This document shows, piece after piece, positions 62,408 through 64,000 of a DNA stretch of 64,000 bases. Position numbers and translations under genes: made by a program. The stretch comes from Pseudomonas muyukensis (GTDB lineage: Bacteria; Pseudomonadota; Gammaproteobacteria; Pseudomonadales; Pseudomonadaceae), in assembly GCF_019139535.1 (NCBI RefSeq), contig NZ_CP077073.1:4430501-4494500 (forward strand). Direction: 5' to 3'. The notes beneath the pieces are model-generated. The model was not told where the DNA came from. It made no database searches and saw nothing but the letters and a program-made list of their open reading frames with translations. Every line of letters starts with the position of its first letter. The stretch's first letter is position 1.

Positions 62408-62997
62408 TTCTTTACTCGTTCCGCCGCTGCCCCTGGGCCATGCGCGCGCGCCTGGCCCTGCGCTACGCCGGGTGCGCGGTGCAGGTGGTCGAAGTGAAGA
62501 TGAAGGAAAAGCCGGCCGAGCTGCTGGCACTGTCGCCCAAGGGCACGGTGCCGGTGCTCGACAGCGGTGCCGGGGTGCTGGAAGAGAGCCTGGACATCAT
62601 GCGCTGGGCGCTCGAGCGACACGACCCCGAGGATTGGCGCCTGCTGGCCGACCCGGTCGCGGCGCGCCAGGCCGATGCGCTGATCGCCCGCAACGACAGT
62701 ACGTTCAAGGCGCAGGTGAACTTGTACAAGTATGCCGAACGCTATCCCGAACATGCCCGGGAGCATTATCGACAACAGGCCGAGGCCTGGCTGGCCGAGC
62801 TGGAAAACCTGCTCGCCGACCGCGCCTTCCTGTTTGCCAACCACCCAAGTCTGGCCGACGCCGCGCTGCTGCCGTTGATGCGCCAGTTTGCCGGGGTCGA
62901 ACCCGAATGGTTCGCCGAGGCGGCTTATCCGCGACTGCGCAGCTGGCTGCAAGGGTGGCTGGATTCAGCCTTGTTCAAAGCCGTCATGGCCAAATGA
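62398..62997 (+). CDS. Glutathione S-transferase-like protein
   Basis: The 199-residue protein has a thioredoxin-like N-terminal domain with a YSFRRCPWAMRARLAL glutathione-site pattern, PKGTVPVLDSG with the cis-Pro, and an EESLDIMRW helix, then an all-helical C-terminal domain. The CPWA motif keeps one cysteine, as in glutaredoxin-like or omega-type members. GTG at 62398 or 62404 could be the start; both overlap the sbcC end, so it is likely cotranscribed. Substrate unknown. Confidence 0.87.
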   Translation: MWVILYSFRRCPWAMRARLALRYAGCAVQVVEVKMKEKPAELLALSPKGTVPVLDSGAGVLEESLDIMRWALERHDPEDWRLLADPVAARQADALIARNDSTFKAQVNLYKYAERYPEHAREHYRQQAEAWLAELENLLADRAFLFANHPSLADAALLPLMRQFAGVEPEWFAEAAYPRLRSWLQGWLDSALFKAVMAK

Positions 62998-63004
62998 AAC
63001 GCTG

Positions 63005-63067
63005 TCACAGCGCCAGGATCGGCGCGGACATCAGCAACAACACAACCGCCGTGATACGCCACATCAT
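63005..63067 (-). CDS. Possible 20-residue membrane peptide
   Basis: MMWRITAVVLLLMSAPILAL would be a single hydrophobic helix, preceded by AAGGGG about 8 bases before the first ATG. The length and position in an otherwise empty gap suggest a real micro-ORF, but so short a frame could be chance. No family is recognised. Confidence 0.35.
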   Translation of the reverse strand: MMWRITAVVLLLMSAPILAL

Positions 63068-63146
63068 GCTCTGCCCCTTCGGAGAGTCAAAAATTTAGCG
63101 TCAAATTAAATCACATGGCGTTGTGCTATTACCAACGGCTTTACAC

Positions 63147-63323
63147 TCAATGGGAATGCTTGCTCAGCGCGGCATGGAAATGCGCGCTCTGCTGCAAGTA
63201 CTTTTGCGTGTAGCTGTGGGTGTTGGCGACCTTGCCGCCCTGCTCCAGCTGGGCGTGAGCGGGCAGGACAACCGAAGCGGAAATGGCGGAAGCGGCGATG
63301 ACCGGGAAGAGATTGAAGTTCAT
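63147..63323 (-). CDS. Small exported protein (58 aa), unknown
   Basis: The frame starts MNFNLFPVIAASAISASVVLPAHAQ, a clear signal peptide with an AHA|Q cleavage site, followed by only about 33 mature residues rich in His, Gln and Ser (SYTQKYLQQSAHFHAALSKHSH). The four histidines could bind metal. ATG 63323 is preceded by a weak GTCC/GAGG region. I do not recognise the family. It is not linked to the neighbours. Confidence 0.6.
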   Translation of the reverse strand: MNFNLFPVIAASAISASVVLPAHAQLEQGGKVANTHSYTQKYLQQSAHFHAALSKHSH

Positions 63324-63460
63324 GTGGGCGGACCTCGACATCGGTGGTTTTGACATTGCCCCGTCGGGGCCTTGGGTCAAAACTTACGCCGATGGGGGCG
63401 CCTGCTGAAATTCATTGCGGCAGTAGCGATTATTACGCCTATCGATAATAGGACGCGCGC

Positions 63461-63581
63461 CCTGTAGGAGCGGCCTTGTGTCGCGATAGGGCTGCACAGC
63501 AGCCCCCAGCGATTTCTGCTTTCACGCTGAAACCCTGGGGCCGCGCTGCGGCCCTTTCGCGACACAAGGCCGCTCCTACAC
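63461..63581. repeat. REP pair upstream of the lactonase gene end
   Basis: ctgtaggagcggccttgtgtcgcga and tcgcgacacaaggccgctcctac face each other with a GC hairpin between. It lies just after the stop of the minus-strand gene and is its likely transcript end. Confidence 0.8.
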
Positions 63582-63583
63582 GT

Positions 63584-64000
63584 TTACTCGACAAACTTGA
63601 GGTCCGAAGGCGCCGGCTGCTCAAGCTTCTGCACGGTGTCACCGAGCTTGCCGTTGCGCGGGTCGCGGCGCAGGACCACGATCTGGTTGCTTTTCTGGTT
63701 CGCCACCAGCAGGTAGTTGCCATCCGGATCGAGGGCGAACTCGCGGGGATGATCGCCCTCCACCGAGCGCCGCTGCAGCAAGGTCAGCTGGCCGTCGTCC
63801 TTGCCCACCGCATACACCACGATCTCGTTGGCGGTACCGCGATTGCTGACATACAGGAAACGCCCATCGGCCGACAGGTGCAGACCGCCAGCGGCCTTCG
63901 CCTGCGCCTCCTGGCGCTCGGTCAGCGGCAGGCGCTGGCGCTCGGTCAAAGCACCGTCACGCACATCGAACACCACCACCTCGGCGCTCATTTCCAGCGT
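63584..64000 (-). CDS. Lactonase-family beta-propeller protein, C-terminal part
   Basis: The last ~138 residues of a seven-bladed propeller of the 6-phosphogluconolactonase/YbhE (lactonase) type are present; the gene continues past the right edge with an open frame. Repeated blade motifs are visible: GLHLSADGRFLYVSNRG, then FALDPDGNYLLVANQKSNQI and VVLRRDPRNGKL. Whether it is a true 6-phosphogluconolactonase or an exported relative cannot be told without the N-terminus. Confidence 0.85.
   Translation of the reverse strand, partial: TLEMSAEVVVFDVRDGALTERQRLPLTERQEAQAKAAGGLHLSADGRFLYVSNRGTANEIVVYAVGKDDGQLTLLQRRSVEGDHPREFALDPDGNYLLVANQKSNQIVVLRRDPRNGKLGDTVQKLEQPAPSDLKFVE

Overview
The window looks like a chromosomal segment of a Pseudomonas putida-group bacterium. 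The evidence is high-GC coding sequence, the gene order uraH-puuE-uraD-allA-puuD followed by gcl-hyi-glxR-ttuD-pykF, and many REP palindromes of the 'aggccgctcctaca' type between genes. No rRNA, tRNA or CRISPR array was seen. Two genes are cut by the edges: a GntR-type regulator on the left and a lactonase-type beta-propeller protein on the right.

Positions 1-19600 form a purine-nitrogen salvage region. Urate enters through an NCS2 permease, possibly after crossing the outer membrane by two Tsx-like channels. It is oxidised by membrane-bound PuuD and processed by UraH and UraD. PuuE opens allantoin, and AllA releases urea and glyoxylate. Gcl, Hyi, GlxR, TtuD and PykF then carry glyoxylate through tartronate semialdehyde and glycerate to pyruvate, and a urea transporter sits just beyond. 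A TTGTATACAA palindrome recurs upstream of uraH/puuE, between glcG-like and gcl, and upstream of a distant NCS1 permease plus hydantoin/allantoin-type racemase at 43.5-45.8 kb. This suggests one shared regulator for the whole route. Candidate sigma-54 promoters precede puuE, the second tsx-like gene and the NCS1 gene.

Positions 19700-23400 hold ordinary genes: sulfate-binding protein, methyltransferase, DsbA-like protein and a LysR regulator.

Positions 23490-41344 are a contact-dependent inhibition (two-partner secretion) island read on the minus strand. The order is cdiB, an 11-kb cdiA with a Hint domain before its toxin tip, and cdiI, followed by an AT-rich tail. The tail carries at least five orphan immunity-type genes, most preceded by a truncated toxin end. 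The cassettes are separated by six copies of a ~117-bp palindromic, MITE-like repeat with ~40-bp terminal inverted repeats. This array is the most unusual part of the window.

Positions 41474-48468 contain a DMT exporter with a divergent Lrp regulator, the NCS1/racemase pair, a tandem REP array, a DadA-like oxidoreductase, an FKBP isomerase and a GFA-family protein. Positions 48470-49860 are gene-poor and rich in repeats: 16 copies of GGATCT, a ~255-bp inverted repeat pair, and 11-bp and 6-bp tandem arrays.

Positions 49865-56686 are a compact moxR-DUF58-DUF4381-batA-batB-batD operon. After it come a DUF2628 membrane protein, sbcD-sbcC, a glutathione-transferase-like gene, two very small ORFs and the partial lactonase gene.
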